A stretch of DNA of 64,000 bases from Heterohyrax brucei. Lineage: Eukaryota > Chordata > Mammalia > Hyracoidea > Procaviidae. The stretch spans positions 69,527,296 to 69,591,295 of the forward strand of contig CM053142.1 in NCBI GenBank assembly GCA_028571685.1, given 5' to 3'. Shown here piece by piece: positions 10,467 to 22,189 of this stretch. Both the position numbers and the translations under genes were made by a program. Every line of letters begins with the position of its first letter. Within the stretch, counting starts at the first letter, position 1. A model generated the notes under the pieces. The model did not search any database. It was given only the letters and a program-made list of their open reading frames with translations, and was not told where the DNA came from.

Positions 10467-11016
10467 TGTCATGGATTGAATTATGTCCATCCAAAAATGT
10501 GCGTGGTAATTTAGCTGGGCCGTGATTCCTAGTACTGTGTGATTGTCCTCCATTTTGTGATTTTCCTATGTTGTAAATCTTAATCTCTCTCTGTGATTAG
10601 TACTGTCAGATTGGATTATGTTAAAAAGGATTAAGGTGGGACTGTAACTTATTAAGGTCACCTCCCCGGTCCAATGTAAAGAGAGTTCCCCTGGCGTATG
10701 GTTTGCATTACCATATATCCTTTTATTCTATGAGAGATAAAAGGAAAGGGAAGCAAGCGGAGAGCTGAGGACCTCATACCATCAAGAAAGTAATATTGGG
10801 AGCAAAGTGCATCCATTCCTATGCTGAGATGCTGCCAGACCAAGGAAACACTGATGCAGCACAAGGACCTTCCTCCAGCACCTGCAGAAAGAGAAAGCCT
10901 TCCCCTGGAACTGACACCTTGAATTTAGTCTATTGGACTCTGATAAAATGAACTTCTCCTTCTTAAAGCCATCTACTTGTGGTATTTCTGTTACAACAAC
11001 ATTAAATAATGAAGAC
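10467..11016 (+). mobile_element. Solo MaLR-type LTR
   Basis: Starts TGTCATGGATTGAATTATG and ends in a CTGTTACAACAACATTAAAT-type terminus, the start and end layout of MLT/MST-type MaLR LTRs. It contains the family's purine-rich middle (GAGATAAAAGGAAAGGGAAG) and CACCTGCAGAAAGAGAAAGC. About 550 bp, no internal region on either side, so it is a solo LTR. It is noncoding and may have supplied promoter or polyadenylation signals. Confidence 0.85.
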
Positions 11017-11133
11017 TCTTCGTTATCCAACATTTCTCATTTACAACAATTAGAAAAAAACTACTCTCCAACTATTTTGTACATTAACAATGTACATCTG
11101 GCACTACCTAATACGGAAGTGTGAAGTGGGGGT

Positions 11134-11330
11134 AGCACTGACTGATGGCTAAGATTTTGTGTCAACTCAGCTAAGCTATGCTTCTCAATGTTTTGGCAAT
11201 TACATAAAATTATGTAATGATGTAATTTGGCAGTTGTGTAGTGATCTTATTTGTCAGTTATGTAATGATATAATTTGACTGTTGTGTAATGATGTAGTCA
11301 TCTTCTATTTTCCCATTAATGCTAATTTTC
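11134..11330 (+). mobile_element. ERV-L-type LTR, 5' part
   Basis: Begins TGATGGCTAAGATTTTGTGT and CAACTCAGCTAAGC, and repeats the word GTAATGATGTAAT several times, like the start of the provirus LTR at 15557. The 3' part of the LTR is not recognisable. Confidence 0.7.
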
Positions 11331-12239
11331 ACATAACAACCTGGTCTTTGGAATTTAACACAATGATAGGTCGGAGTGGGTATAACTCACCCTAATATAC
11401 TTTCATTTCATTTGTTAAGTTTTCTTCTCTCTTCCTTCACTGTCAGTCCATTTATGTGACTTCTTTTCATTCTTAGAAAGAACCTACATCTCTGACTTTG
11501 GCATTCAACAGTTGACAAACCCTAAAGTAGTGGTTAATAACACTCTGAGGCAATGAGCTCTTTATGAATATCATCAGAAGTGCTTCTTTTAGCATCATTA
11601 TTCAAAAAATAGTATATACATGAAGTATCAGTGATGCCTACATTTTATCCAGTCGTGTAGAATCCATGAATAATGTTACATGGCCATTGTCAGATTTTTT
11701 TTATCTAGCAAAATAGTCCTATTTTTTTTTCTTAAAAAAAAAAAGAATGACTCAAGACTAGGGAATTAATAAAAATAAAGTGTGAAAGAAATGTCTTATG
11801 ATTTCAATTAAAAAGTGAAACATAACTCTGCTGAATAAGAAGGAAGAAGCTGCCCTCTTGTGGAAGCAACATGGAAAAACCTACCTGAAATCCTCCTGTA
11901 CTGCTGATTTTATTATTTGAACCGAGGATTCAGTCACAGTTGCAGAGGGGTGCTAATTTATCTGTAGTTTCAAAAATGCAATCTCACTCTTCACAAACAA
12001 TATTTTTTAATTACCAATTTCTAAAGAACTACTAATTTTGCTTCACACAGAATCTTTTGAAAAATGACCACTTTCTGATGATGTTGATTCATAAAAAACT
12101 TGAGGGGAAAGGCAATCTAAATTAAGCAGTAATTTTAGAGCATCAAGTCTCAAAGAAAGAAAACATTAGCACATCTCCCCTTGTCTCTAGTAATTATGAA
12201 GCAAGCCCAAGTGTTTGTGGATAAACAAGCCAACCAACA
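11331..12239. other. Unclassified sequence
   Basis: No gene or confident repeat. Poly-T and poly-A runs are at about 11695-11745. Confidence 0.4.
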
Positions 12240-12412
12240 ACCTATCATTTGCCATTTAGTCAACTAAGACTCATGGCAACCCCATGTATGTCTGCAGTAG
12301 GGTTTTCAGTGGCTGATTTTTCAGAAGTACATCACCGGACCTTTCTTCCATGGTGCCTCTGGGCCTTTTGGTTAGCAGTTGAGCATATTAACCACTTACA
12401 CCACCCAGGAAC
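12240..12412 (-). mobile_element. AfroSINE-related SINE, variant body
   Basis: The inverted tail (CATTTAGTCAACTAAGACTCA) is followed by CAACCCCATGTATGTC, GTGGCTGATTTTTCAGAAG and the inverted head TTTTGGTTAGCAGTTGAGCA to CACCACCCAGGAAC. The middle differs from the other AfroSINEs here, so it represents another subfamily. Confidence 0.78.
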
Positions 12413-12445
12413 AAACGAATAAACCTCTAGATGCTAAACCCTCTA

Positions 12446-12690
12446 GCGTCTGTCAATTTGTTGTACTGTGGGGGCTAGCATGTTGCTGTAATGCTGGAAG
12501 CTATACCACTGATATTCGGATGCCAGCAGGGTCACCATGATGGACAGGTTTCAGCTGAGCTTCCAGACTAAGAGAGATGAGGAAGAGGCTTCAGGATTCT
12601 ACTTCTGAAAAAGAATTATCCAGTGAAAACCTATAGAGCCTCACAGTGAATTGTTGCTCTGAGATGCAGGAAGCATTTCAGTCTCCAATC
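12446..12690 (+). mobile_element. RTE LINE, isolated 5' end
   Basis: CGTCTGTCAATTTGTTGTAC, GCTGGAAGCTATACCAC and CAGGTTTCAGCTGAGCTTCC match the start of the RTE copies at 44.85 and 58.04 kb. The rest of the element is absent, unusual for RTE, whose insertions normally lose the 5' end. Confidence 0.78.
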
Positions 12691-13006
12691 GTGTATCAAA
12701 ACTCAACAAAAAATGATTATTTTGCCTTAGAGTTGTTAGATACATTCTCGTCCAGCAACCCGAAAAAAATACATAGGAAATAAACCAAGCAGGGAAATTC
12801 TTGATGAAGAAACCAGGGCCAGGAAAGAGTTACGAATAAACACTAATCATTCAAGAAACAGTAATAAAAAGTGTTATATGATATTACCTCCTAGGAAACA
12901 TAAATATACAGTTAAGTGCCTTTAAGAGGTAAGGTAGGAGACTTTTGCTTTTCATTTTCTAAAGTTTATTATTTGATTTACAAGCTATGAGCGTATGTTA
13001 ACTATA
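12691..13006. other. Unclassified sequence
   Basis: No gene or recognisable repeat. Confidence 0.4.
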
Positions 13007-13214
13007 GGTCCCTAGGTGGCACAAGCTTGTGCTCTGCTGCTAACTTAAATGTTGGCAATTCAAACCTACTCGATACTACCAGGAAAGAAAAGGCCTAAAA
13101 ATATGCTTCTGTTAAAAATTACAGTGAAGAAAACCCTATAGAACAGTGCTATTTCGTAACACGTGGGGTCCCTATGAGTTGTAATTGATTAGATGGCAGT
13201 TAACAACAACAACA
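13007..13214 (+). mobile_element. AfroSINE, long subfamily
   Basis: Head GGTCCCTAGGTGGCACAAGC, GCAATTCAAACC, the GAAAGAAAAGGCCTAAAAAT block, GAAGAAAACCCTATAGAAC, and a tail TGATTAGATGGCAGTTAACA followed by AAC repeats as in RTE. Confidence 0.88.
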
Positions 13215-13421
13215 GAAATCAACTGGATAACAAAAAAGAAAGAAAAGCACAGTGGGTCACAAGCATTTAGTGCACATCCACTACTTTCTAAGCACTTGGT
13301 GGGTTCTAGGAACAAAGCAAGGAAAGTTTACTTTCACTGACTCCACAATATACCAACTATGGTATATAAAGAAAAATTCCTTGTACTCCTGGTGCCTACA
13401 GTGTGCTCGGAAAAATACAGT

Positions 13422-14716
13422 TGTTGTCGCTGTTAGGTGCCATCGAGTCGGTTCTGACTCATAGTGAGCCTGTCAACAACACAAGGAAACACTGCCCGGT
13501 CTTGCTCCATGTCCGCAATTTTTCTTTATGTTTAAGCCCATTGTTGCAGCCGCTGTGTCAATCCATCTCATTGAGGGTCTTGCTCTTTTTCGCTGACTCT
13601 CCACTCCACCAAGCATGATGTCATTCTCCACGGACTGATCCTTCCTGAAGACGTGTCCAGAGCATGTAACATGCAGTCTTGCCATCTTTGTTTCCAAAGA
13701 GCGCTCTGATTGTACTTCTTCCAGAACACATGTGTTGGTTCTTTTGGCTGTCCGTGGTACATTCAACACTCTTCTTCAACACCACCGTTCAAAGGCATCA
13801 GTTCTTCTTTGTTCATTGTCCAGTTTTCCTGTGCATATGATGCAATTGAAAATACCATGGCTTGGGTCAGTATGTTTTAGTTTTCAAGATGACACCCTTA
13901 CTTTTGAATGCTTTGAAGAGGTCCTTTGTACAGATTTTCCTAGGGCGATGCATCTTTTGATTTCTTGACTGCTGCTTCCAAGGGCATTGATTGTGGATCC
14001 AAGTAAAATGAAATCTTTGACAACTTCAATGCTTTCTCCATTTATGACAATGTTGCTCACTGGCCCAGTTGTGAGGATTTTTGTTTTCCTGATGTTGAGG
14101 TGCAGTCCATACCGAAGGCTGTGATCCTTGATCTTCAGTAAATGCTTCAAATCTTTATTTTCCAGCAAGTAAGGTGGTGTCATCTGCATAACACAGGTTG
14201 TTAATAAGTTGTCCCCCAATCCTGATGCCTCGTTCTTCGTATAATTCAGCTTCTTGGATTATTTGCTCAGCATACAGATTAGAAAGTATGGTGAAAGCAT
14301 ACAACCCTGACGCACGCCCTTCTTGACTTTAAACCATGCAGTGTCTCCTTGTTCTGTTCACACATCTGCCTCTTGATCTGTATACGGATTCTTTAAAAGC
14401 ATAACTAGGTGTCTGGAATTCCCGTTCTCCACAATGTTAGCCATAGTTTAGCATGATCCACACAGTCGAATGCTTTTGTGTAGTCGATGAAACACAAGTA
14501 AACATCTTTCTGGCATTCTTTGCTTTCAGCCAAGATCCATCTGACATCAGGTATGATATCTCTGGTTCCACATCTTCTTCTGAATGTAGCTTGAATTTCT
14601 GGCATTTACTTGTCAGTATACCATTGTAGTCACTTTTGAATGATCTTGTGCAGAATTTTACTTGCATGTGATCTCAGTGATATTGTTCAATAATTTCCAC
14701 ATTCGGTTTGTTCTAA
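13422..14716 (-). mobile_element. RTE (BovB-like) LINE, 3' half
   Basis: Inverted tail TTGTCGCTGTTAGGTGCCAT at the left, then about 1.3 kb. On the minus strand, pieces of reverse transcriptase are legible in different frames: at 14405-14605 the palm motif A region reads FIDYTKAFDCVDH, and 13884-14219 covers the region downstream of motif C and the ILTTGP segment. The catalytic YADD area falls at a frame change, so the copy is inactive. The 3' end is shared in sequence with AfroSINE tails. Confidence 0.92.
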
Positions 14717-14717
14717 A

Positions 14718-15110
14718 TGGCTCCATCAAATGCTAATTCATAGCCCTGGGACACCCTTCTAACTCACAACTGAAGCTACTCTCAAAGTTGACCTTTCAGC
14801 CAAAAATTAGGATTATAAAACAAAAAAATGATACATGTGAGGAATATGCCTCTTATTCTATTAAATATAAGAGACCAAATAGGCAACTCCTGCCCAAAAG
14901 CAGAGATGAAAAGACTGGAAGGGACAAGAAAACTGGACAAATGTGCCTGGGGAACCTGGGGTGGAAAGGGAAAGAGAAAAGTGCTGACAAATTGTGAGGA
15001 CGGCAACCAATGTCATAAAACAATTTGTATATAAACTTTTGAACGAGAAACTAATTTGCACTGTAAGATTTCATGTAAAGCACAGCAATTCTTTTAATTT
15101 AAAATAAAAT
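14718..15110 (+). mobile_element. L1-type 3' UTR segment (older lineage)
   Basis: Contains AAGTTGACCTTTCAGCC, AGAGACCAAATAGGCAACTC, GAACCTGGGGTGGAAAGGG, ACAATTTGTATATAAAC and GAGAAACTAATTTGCACTG before CTAAAGCACA-like sequence. This is the kind of 3' terminal block that follows GAGACCAGAAGAACT in the repeat at 6.65 kb. The assignment to L1 is inferred; it could be another dispersed repeat. Confidence 0.45.
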
Positions 15111-15312
15111 GCATTGGTTAAAAACGGATAATACATAAAGAGGACAAACCAGCGCTCATGGACTCAAAGTATCTTACAGTGTTGAGTATCAAGAAACAAC
15201 CCTAAGCTTAACCAAGGAGAAATTTTAAAAGAGAGAGACTGAGAAAATAAACAACCACATTTCATCAAAGAAAAATTAATATTTGGCTTCTTACTAACAT
15301 TGGTGGTACTGG

Positions 15313-15470
15313 ATGTAAAGTGGTAGCAAAGTGGTAAAGAGCTTGACTGCTAACCAAAAGTTCAGCAGTTTGAATCTACAAACCCCTCCTTAGAAACCTT
15401 GTGAGGCAGTTAGACTCTGTCCTATAGGGTCACTGTGTGTCAGAATTGAGTTGATGGCAATGGGTTTGTC
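15313..15470 (+). mobile_element. AfroSINE, short subfamily
   Basis: Shows CTGCTAACCAAAAGTTCAGC, CAGTTTGAATC, the GGGTCACTGTGTGTCAG segment and GTTGATGGCAATGGGTTTG. The head is weakly conserved. Confidence 0.88.
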
Positions 15471-15556
15471 TTTTTGTATTTAAACGAACTTAAAACCTTC
15501 ATAGTCAGCATGCCTTGTGTTTCCCCATCTTAGACAGGTTTTTGGTATAAGGCCAA

Positions 15557-15992
15557 GGTAATGGCTAAAATTGTATTTCAACTTGACTGAGCCTTGATTT
15601 TCAGTGGTTTGGCAGTTATGTAATGATGTAATCATTCCCATGATATGATCACTCAATCAGTTGTAAGGAGAGTTTCCTTGGAGGTGTGGCCTGTCTACAA
15701 TATATATAGATGTTCTGGCAGAACTCACTCGTTTGCCCTGTAAACTGCATCTGGCTTGTTATCATCTGACCTGGATTCTAGGGACTTGAGCCAGCAGCCT
15801 GCCACATTGCCTGCATATCTGGGTTTATTGGCCTCTGAGGTCCATGAGCCAGCAGCCTGCTGTCTGGCTTGCAATCCTGAATCTATTAGCCCTGGCAACT
15901 GAGTCAGAAGAAGCCTCCATTCTGATGTTTTACCCCTAGACCTGGGACTTGTCAGCCTTGCTGTGCTTCTCTGGAGAACCCACCATGAGACA
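15557..15992 (+). mobile_element. ERV-L provirus 5' LTR
   Basis: Begins GGTAATGGCTAAAATTGT (the expected TG start has decayed) and ends CTTCTCTGGAGAACCCACC to GAGACA, the terminus style of MLT2/ERV-L LTRs. The block GAAGCCTCCATTCTGATG to GACCTGGGACTT is matched in the 3' LTR at about 22487-22530. It is followed directly by a primer-binding site. Confidence 0.82.
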
Positions 15993-15994
15993 TT

Positions 15995-16010
15995 TGGTAC
16001 TAAGAGTTGT
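15995..16010 (+). promoter_or_regulatory. ERV-L primer-binding site (Leu-tRNA type)
   Basis: TGGTACTAAGAGTTGT lies two bases after the 5' LTR. ERV-L elements are primed by tRNA-Leu, and this resembles the complement of that tRNA's 3' end with a few substitutions. It marks the start of the internal region. Confidence 0.6.
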
Positions 16011-17949
16011 TTTAGAGAAACAAAAAAGTAAGGATGAGCTTTCTAAATTGATTCTCAAATCTTATTTGTCTTAAAGGCTCTGATAATTCTGCCTCCAGTA
16101 GTAATGAAGGCAATGCTATTCCAAAGCTTGAGGTGACAATACTAATGTGCGAGATATTAGCACCAATAGATAAAGTATTGGTGTGAAGCGAGGCTCTGGG
16201 TGATCACATGTTTGATACCTTTTTACAGTTTTGGCAGAATGAGAAATACAGGGAAGCTGTTTAGCTGGTCCAACTCTCCTAGACAAAGGAGTGAAAGAGA
16301 TGGGCTCAGGGCTTCAGAGCTGTAGCTTAAGCACCACCTGAAAGACCTTAAAGTTGCCACTAGTGCCCTGAAAAAAAGCTGTATTTCTTGTAGTAATAGA
16401 GCCACTATTGCCAAAAACCAAACCAAGAATTTTATCCAAAAAGTAGCTGACTTACAATGTCAATTCGGTTTCTCACTTCATATGGTCCCTAATTGGGAAT
16501 GTATAGGATCCTGAAACCTGGGACTGGGACATATGGGCAGATAGTCAGGAAGCTGGAGACACTGAGCTTCTAAATTGCATTCAATTGCTTCTGCCAACAG
16601 AACCAGTCCTCTTAATGTCATTTGAAGAGATTGTTCATTGTCTGCTAAACCACCCTCCCCAACAAAATCATTTTTCCCTCCACCCCATCTGATGAGATTA
16701 ACCCAGCTGTGTCTGTAGACCCTTGCCTGAAATATCACCTGGGGCCCGTTCTGAGTCACTGTTGAAAGCATCACTAGGAGTAGAGGCCTTAAAATATATT
16801 GCTGAATTTTTCTGGGACCCATCTCTACCAACTATTTTTGCTTATAGACTTTTAATTAGGCTTAAGTCCCTGTGAATTCCAAAATGTGAAAGTGTGCCCC
16901 AGGAGGAGGTATACTATACTCTAAAAAACTGATTTACTTTTCTAACATGTACAGACAGAAACCTGGGGAATATGGTGAAAATGGCTATTAAGTGATACAA
17001 GAAATATAAAGATGGATCAGTCTGAGTTTATTGATATAGTTCTACTAAGCACACATTCTTCACTTAGTTTTTCATCTTGAGAGGTGAGAAAATTATTTAA
17101 CAGTTTATTTGGTTGGCTTGCTAAAACATGGATTACGTGTCGGCCTACACTAAATCAAGTTGAGGCAACAGAACTGCCTTAGTATACTGTCAAAGTTATC
17201 CAAAAGGCTTTAAGTGGATTTATCAGGTTAGACCCACAGAACAACACATGGAGAACCCATACTTGAAAACTGCTATGATTACCACTTTTTGTAAGTCAGA
17301 GTTGATGACAGGAGCTGCCCTAGCTGAATTAAGATGCCTAATTAAATGGAGCTCTGATGGTGTAGTAGTTTTAAGAGCTTGGTTGTTAACTAAAAGGTCA
17401 GCAGTTCAAATCCACCTGCTATTCTTTGGAAACCCATGGGGCAATTCTACTCTGTCCTACTGGATGGCATGGCGTTTTTGTTTTGTTTTTTGAACTACAG
17501 CTGAGTTGATCAGATCCTGTGGTACCTGGGTGCCATTGGTGGCACGCAATCAAAAGAAAAGGCAGGTGTGGTTTCTGTTACGGACAACAGAGTCAAAATA
17601 GTAATCAGAATAGTCTGACTCATTTAACTTTATGTCATTGTTTGCTTAGTCATGGTGTTCCTAGGAGTGAAACTTATGGAAAAATGTATTACATATTTAC
17701 TTGATCTGCGCAAGTATAAGAACTATAGGTCAAAGGAAAGCAATCTAACTTGAATCACCAAAATAGAGAGTTACAGCAACTGAATCAATTCCAGACTTTA
17801 GCGAGTTTATAGACCCACAGTTCCTTGAATGAAGGGTAGACTGTGTCCCCTTGAGGATGGACCTCACTACGCTGTCAAATATCTGTACTATTAAGCTTTC
17901 TCCCAGCCTTCTACATAGCTATTTATAGATTTTTACAAGAGCGACAGTT
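16011..17949 (+). pseudogene. ERV-L leader and gag region, unreadable
   Basis: This is the position of leader and gag in the provirus. No long plus-strand frame or conserved motif can be read; frames of 60 to 117 codons on either strand have no recognisable retroviral feature. The SINE at 17346-17493 interrupts it. Its identity rests on position alone. Confidence 0.5.
17346..17493 (+). mobile_element. AfroSINE, short subfamily, inside ERV-L
   Basis: Head GAGCTCTGATGGTGTAGTAG, CAGCAGTTCAAATCCACC, CCCATGGGGCAATTCTACTC, and a short TTTTTG-rich end. It splits the provirus gag region and so postdates it. Confidence 0.9.
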
Positions 17950-19005
17950 CACTGCGGAAAAGGAAATAATCAGACTTTCGGGGGATTACTGAACAGTGAT
18001 TCTCAGCTGATGCTAATTTCAGGAGATCTAAAACATCACTGTGGCCCATGAGAGTGGGGGCATACGGAGTCTTAGCTAAAGTATGTCTCACAGTAGGTCC
18101 ATAAACTCATTTTGTAGTTTTTCCTTCAGTTCCAGAATGCCTAATTGGGGTAGATGTACTCACCAACTGGCAGAACCCCAAAGTGGATCCCTGACAAGTG
18201 GAGTAAGGCCTATTATGATAGAAAAAGTCAAGTCATTATAAATTCCTGTGCCTAGGAAAATAGTAAACCAAAAGCAGTACCACATTCCTGGAGGGACTGC
18301 AGAGATTACCACCGCCATCAAGGACTTGAAGAATGAAGGGTGGTGATTCCCCACACATCCTGATTCAATTTAACTATTTGGCCTGTACAAAAAACAACAA
18401 ATGGATCTTGGAGGATGACAGTGGATTATCAGAAACTTAATCAGGTGGTGACTCAATTGCAGCAGTTATTTCAGATGTGTTTTCATTGCTTGAGCAACTT
18501 AATACATTTCCTGATACCTGGAGTGGAACTATTGATCTCACCAATGTCTTTTTCGTAATCCTGGTTTCAAAGGAACACCAGAAGCGATTTGCTTTCAGCT
18601 GGCAAGGCCAGCAATACATATTAAATGGCCCAAGGCAGAAGTATATCAATTGCCCAGCCCTATGTCACAATTTAATCCTCAAGGACTTTGATTGTCTTTT
18701 CCTTCCACAAGATGTCACACTGGTTCACTACACTGATGACATTCTGTTGATCGACCTGGTATGGAAGCAGTGTTAATGACTAGATTAACTGATAAAACAT
18801 TTGCATGTCAAAGAGTGGAAAATTAACCCCCCAAAAATTCAGGTACCTTCCACTTCAGTGACATTTCTAGGAGTCCAGTGGAGTGGGGCATGTGGCGATA
18901 CTCCTTCTAAAGTGGCTGCTCCCACAATGAAGAAGGAAGCAAAACACCTGATGCATCCTGTTGGATTTTGGAGGCATTATATCCCTCATTTGGGGGTGCT
19001 ACCCA

Positions 19006-19052
19006 TACTTATACCCACTGCCGTTGAATCAATTCTGACTCCTAGTGACCAT
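19006..19052 (-). mobile_element. AfroSINE/RTE tail fragment inside ERV-L pol
   Basis: CCCACTGCCGTTGAATCAAT followed by TCTGACTCCTAGTGACC is the inverted SINE tail. No SINE body is attached. It sits inside the reverse transcriptase region. Confidence 0.65.
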
Positions 19053-19951
19053 ATATTCCAGCCTATTTATCAAGTGACTCACAAGGGCCAGAACAAGAGA
19101 AGGCTCTGCAATAGTTTTGGGATACTGCGGAAGCGGCTCTGTCACTTGGGCCGTATGACCTGGTTAATCCAATAGTGTCATTGGCAGACAGAGATGCTTG
19201 TTATAGTCTTTGACAGCTCCCTATTGATGAATCCTAGCACAAGTACTTAGGATTTTGGAGCAAAGATATACCATCTCCTGCAGACAACTACTGTCTTTTT
19301 GAGTAACAGCTATTGGCTTGTTACAGGGCCCTAGCAGACACTGAGTGCTAAACCGTGAGCCACCAAGTCCCCATGTAGTCTGAGTTGCCCATCATGAAAT
19401 GGGTGTTGTCTGACTCAGACAGCCATTGTTAAATGAAAGTGATCTGGCCCAAGCAGAACTTGAAAACACAAATAAGTTGCGTGAAGAGGTAGCCCAAATG
19501 TCCATGGTCTCCGCACCCTGTCACGTTCTCTTCCAACTCCCAGTCTGTACCTATAGCCTCCTGGGGAGTTCCTTATGATCAGTTGACTGAGGAAGGAAAA
19601 ACATACTTGATTTACAGGTGGTTGTGTGTGACATGTAAGCACCATCCCAAAGTGGATTGTGGCAGCACTACAGTCCCTTTTGGGGACCTCCTTGAAGGAC
19701 AGGGGTGAAGGGAAATTCTTCTAATGGGCAGAATTTTGTGCAGTGTACCCAGTTTTGACTTTGCTTGAAGGAGAAATGGCCAGATATAAGACTGTATACT
19801 GACTCATGAGTTATAGCCAATGGTTGGCTGGTTAGTCAGAGGCATGGAGGGAAAACAAGTGGAAATCTAATGTCAGGGAAGTATGAGGAAGAAGTATGTG
19901 GATAGTTCCTTTTGAATGGGCCAGATAAAGGTATGTATTTATGTCTCATGC

Positions 19952-20441
19952 TGTTTTAGGCAGAGATCCCTAAAGACTCCAAACCAGTGAACCATATAAA
20001 TACACATATAGAGAGGTTTATGTCAAGGAAATGGCTTGTGATATTATAGAAGAAGCCCTATGTCTCTGGGTCTGGCAGGAAGGATGTTCTGACTCACAGA
20101 GCAGATCAGACAGCAGGCCAAGATCCCAAGATCAGCAGGTAAGCTACTAATTTAGGTCTCAAGAACTGGAAGCCAGATGAACATCAGCTTGCTGCAGGAT
20201 TGAAAATGAGCAGAAGCCACTGACGTTTGCCATAAGGTCTACCTATACTGAGAGCAGGCCACACCTTAAAGAAACTGCGTGTCAACTAATAGGCTGCTTG
20301 TAACTGATCTCATCATGGAAGTGATTAAATTACTCTTATCGCATTATGCAGGTTATTACATCATTCCATAGCTGGCAAACTGCATCATACCTGGGAAATC
20401 ACTGAGCTTCCTGACCCAGCTAAGTTGACACATTGTTAAAA
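19952..20441 (-). mobile_element. Solo ERV-L-type LTR nested in the provirus
   Basis: On the plus strand it starts TGTTTTAGGCAGAGATCCC and ends GTTGACACATTGTTAAAA, the complement of an ERV-L-type LTR start (TTAACAATGTGTCAACTTAG). About 490 bp. RNase H-like sequence lies on its left and the integrase N-terminal region on its right, so it inserted into pol after the provirus was in place. Confidence 0.72.
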
Positions 20442-21054
20442 GGAGAATTTTAACAATCCTGTGGATAAGACAATACATTCTGTAGAAATGAGCCATCCTG
20501 TTTCCCCAGCCACTACCATTATTACCCAACGAGCTCTTGAACAAAACAGCCATGGTGGCAGGGATGGAGGCTACGCATGGGTACAGCAACATGAACTTCC
20601 ATTCACCAAGGCCAACTTGGCCACAGCCACTGCTGAATGCCTGGTCTCTAGTAACAGAGGCCAACACAGAGTTCTTGATATGACACCACTCCCCAACGTG
20701 ATTAGCCCACAATCTAGTCGCAAGCTGATTACACTGGATAACTTCTGTCATGTAAAGGGGGGTGTTTATTCCTTACTGGGATAGACTTTCAGTCTGGATG
20801 TGTATTTCCCTCCCCTGCATGCAATGTTTCTGTCAAAACTATCATCCATGGACACACAGAATATCTTGTATGCCACACAGCATTATCTCAGATCAAAGGA
20901 CTCACTTCCCAGCAAATGAAGAGAAGAAATGAGCCCATACTCATGAAATTCACTAGTCTGGGCATGATCCTCATTGTCCTGAAACAGATGGGCTTGCCAA
21001 AACGGTGGAATGTCCTCCTAAAGATGTAATTGTGGTGCCAGCTGGGTAGCAGTG

Positions 21055-21540
21055 TGTCATGACTGAATTGTGTTCCCTCAAATGTGTGTGGCAGTTAGGC
21101 TGAGCCATGATTCCTGGTATTGTGTAATGTTTCGCCGTGTTGTAAATCCTGACTCTGTGATATTAATGAGGGTGGATGGGTGGCAGTTGTATTGCTGAGG
21201 CAGGAGCCAACATGTAAGATTTTTTTTGTAACTTGAAGCAGTCTCTTGAGCTCTAAAGGAAAGAAGCTTGCAGAGAGATTTAGGGACCTCATGCCATCAA
21301 GAATGCACCAAGAGAGAGTCCTTTGAACCTGAGATTCCTGCACCAAGATGCTCTCAGACCAAAGACTGAAGTAACTCAAGGACCTTCCTCCAAGCCAACG
21401 GAGAGTGTGCCTTCTCCTGGAGCTGGCAACCTGAATTTGGACTTCTAGTCTATTAGGCTGTGTAAGAATAAACTTTTCCATGTTAAAGCTATCCACTTGT
21501 TGTTTCTTTGTTAGAGCAGAAACTAGATGACTAAGACACA
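21055..21540 (+). mobile_element. Solo MaLR-type LTR nested in the provirus
   Basis: Starts TGTCATGACTGAATTGTG, contains GAGCCATGATTCCTGGTATT, and ends GAGCAGAAACTAGATGACTA to AGACACA. It carries AGAATAAACTTTTCC, a possible polyadenylation signal. Integrase sequence flanks both sides, dating it after the ERV-L insertion. Confidence 0.85.
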
Positions 21541-22189
21541 ACACTTTGCAGGTTTGGGACAATGTTTTTCAGAAGGCTGGAATGCTCTAAACCAGCTTCT
21601 AATATATGGTGCAGTTTCTCCCATAGCAAAGGGTCAACAGGTGGAAATGTGAGTGGCATCACTTACCATTACACCTAATGACCCACTGACAAAATTTTTG
21701 TTTTCAATACCCATGACATTATTCCCTGCAGATCTAGGGTCTTAGTTCCAAGAGTAAGAAGTCTCCACTTGAAGACACCACATACATTCCATTGAACTGG
21801 AAGTTAATGCCACCTGGGCATTAACTCCAGATCAACAGGCAAACAAATTTCCACACTGCTATGTGACTAATCTTGGATTATCAAGTGGAAATTGGTTGAT
21901 ACATAATGAAGGTAGAGAAAATTCTGTCTGGAATACAGGCTATCCTTTGAAGTGTCTCTGAGTACTACCATGCCCTGTGCTTAAAATGAGTGGAAAAACA
22001 GTATCCTATTTTTGACATGACTACTAATGGCCCAGGTCCTTTAGTAATGAAGTTTTGGGTTACCCCAAGAACTAAGACTGGCTGAGGTGCTTGCTGTGGC
22101 TAAAGGGAATGTAGAATGGGTGGTGGAAGAATGTAGTTCTAAATACCTGTTATGACCATGTGACCAGTTTCAAAAACAAGGCCTTTAAT

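Larger units (their letters stand above)
17950..22140 (+). pseudogene. pol: ERV-L pol remnant (protease, RT, RNase H, integrase, dUTPase)
   Basis: The best-preserved part is reverse transcriptase: a 99-codon frame at 18477-18776 carries the IDLTN segment of motif A, FAFSWQGQQY, and the catalytic box as YTDD at 18729-18740. A second frame, 18801-19175, continues with the post-catalytic segment containing VTFLGVQWSGAC, then loses homology where a SINE tail is inserted. RNase H-like sequence lies at about 19170-19940. A frame at 20461-20784 holds the N-terminal integrase zone with GGRDGGYAWVQQH. The dUTPase zone is at about 21690-22140. Many stops, frameshifts and two nested LTRs make it nonfunctional. 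Domain boundaries are estimates. Confidence 0.82.

Noticed and set aside
16478-16831. 117-codon minus-strand frame within the provirus
   Set aside because: It is antisense to the ERV-L gag region and has no motif.
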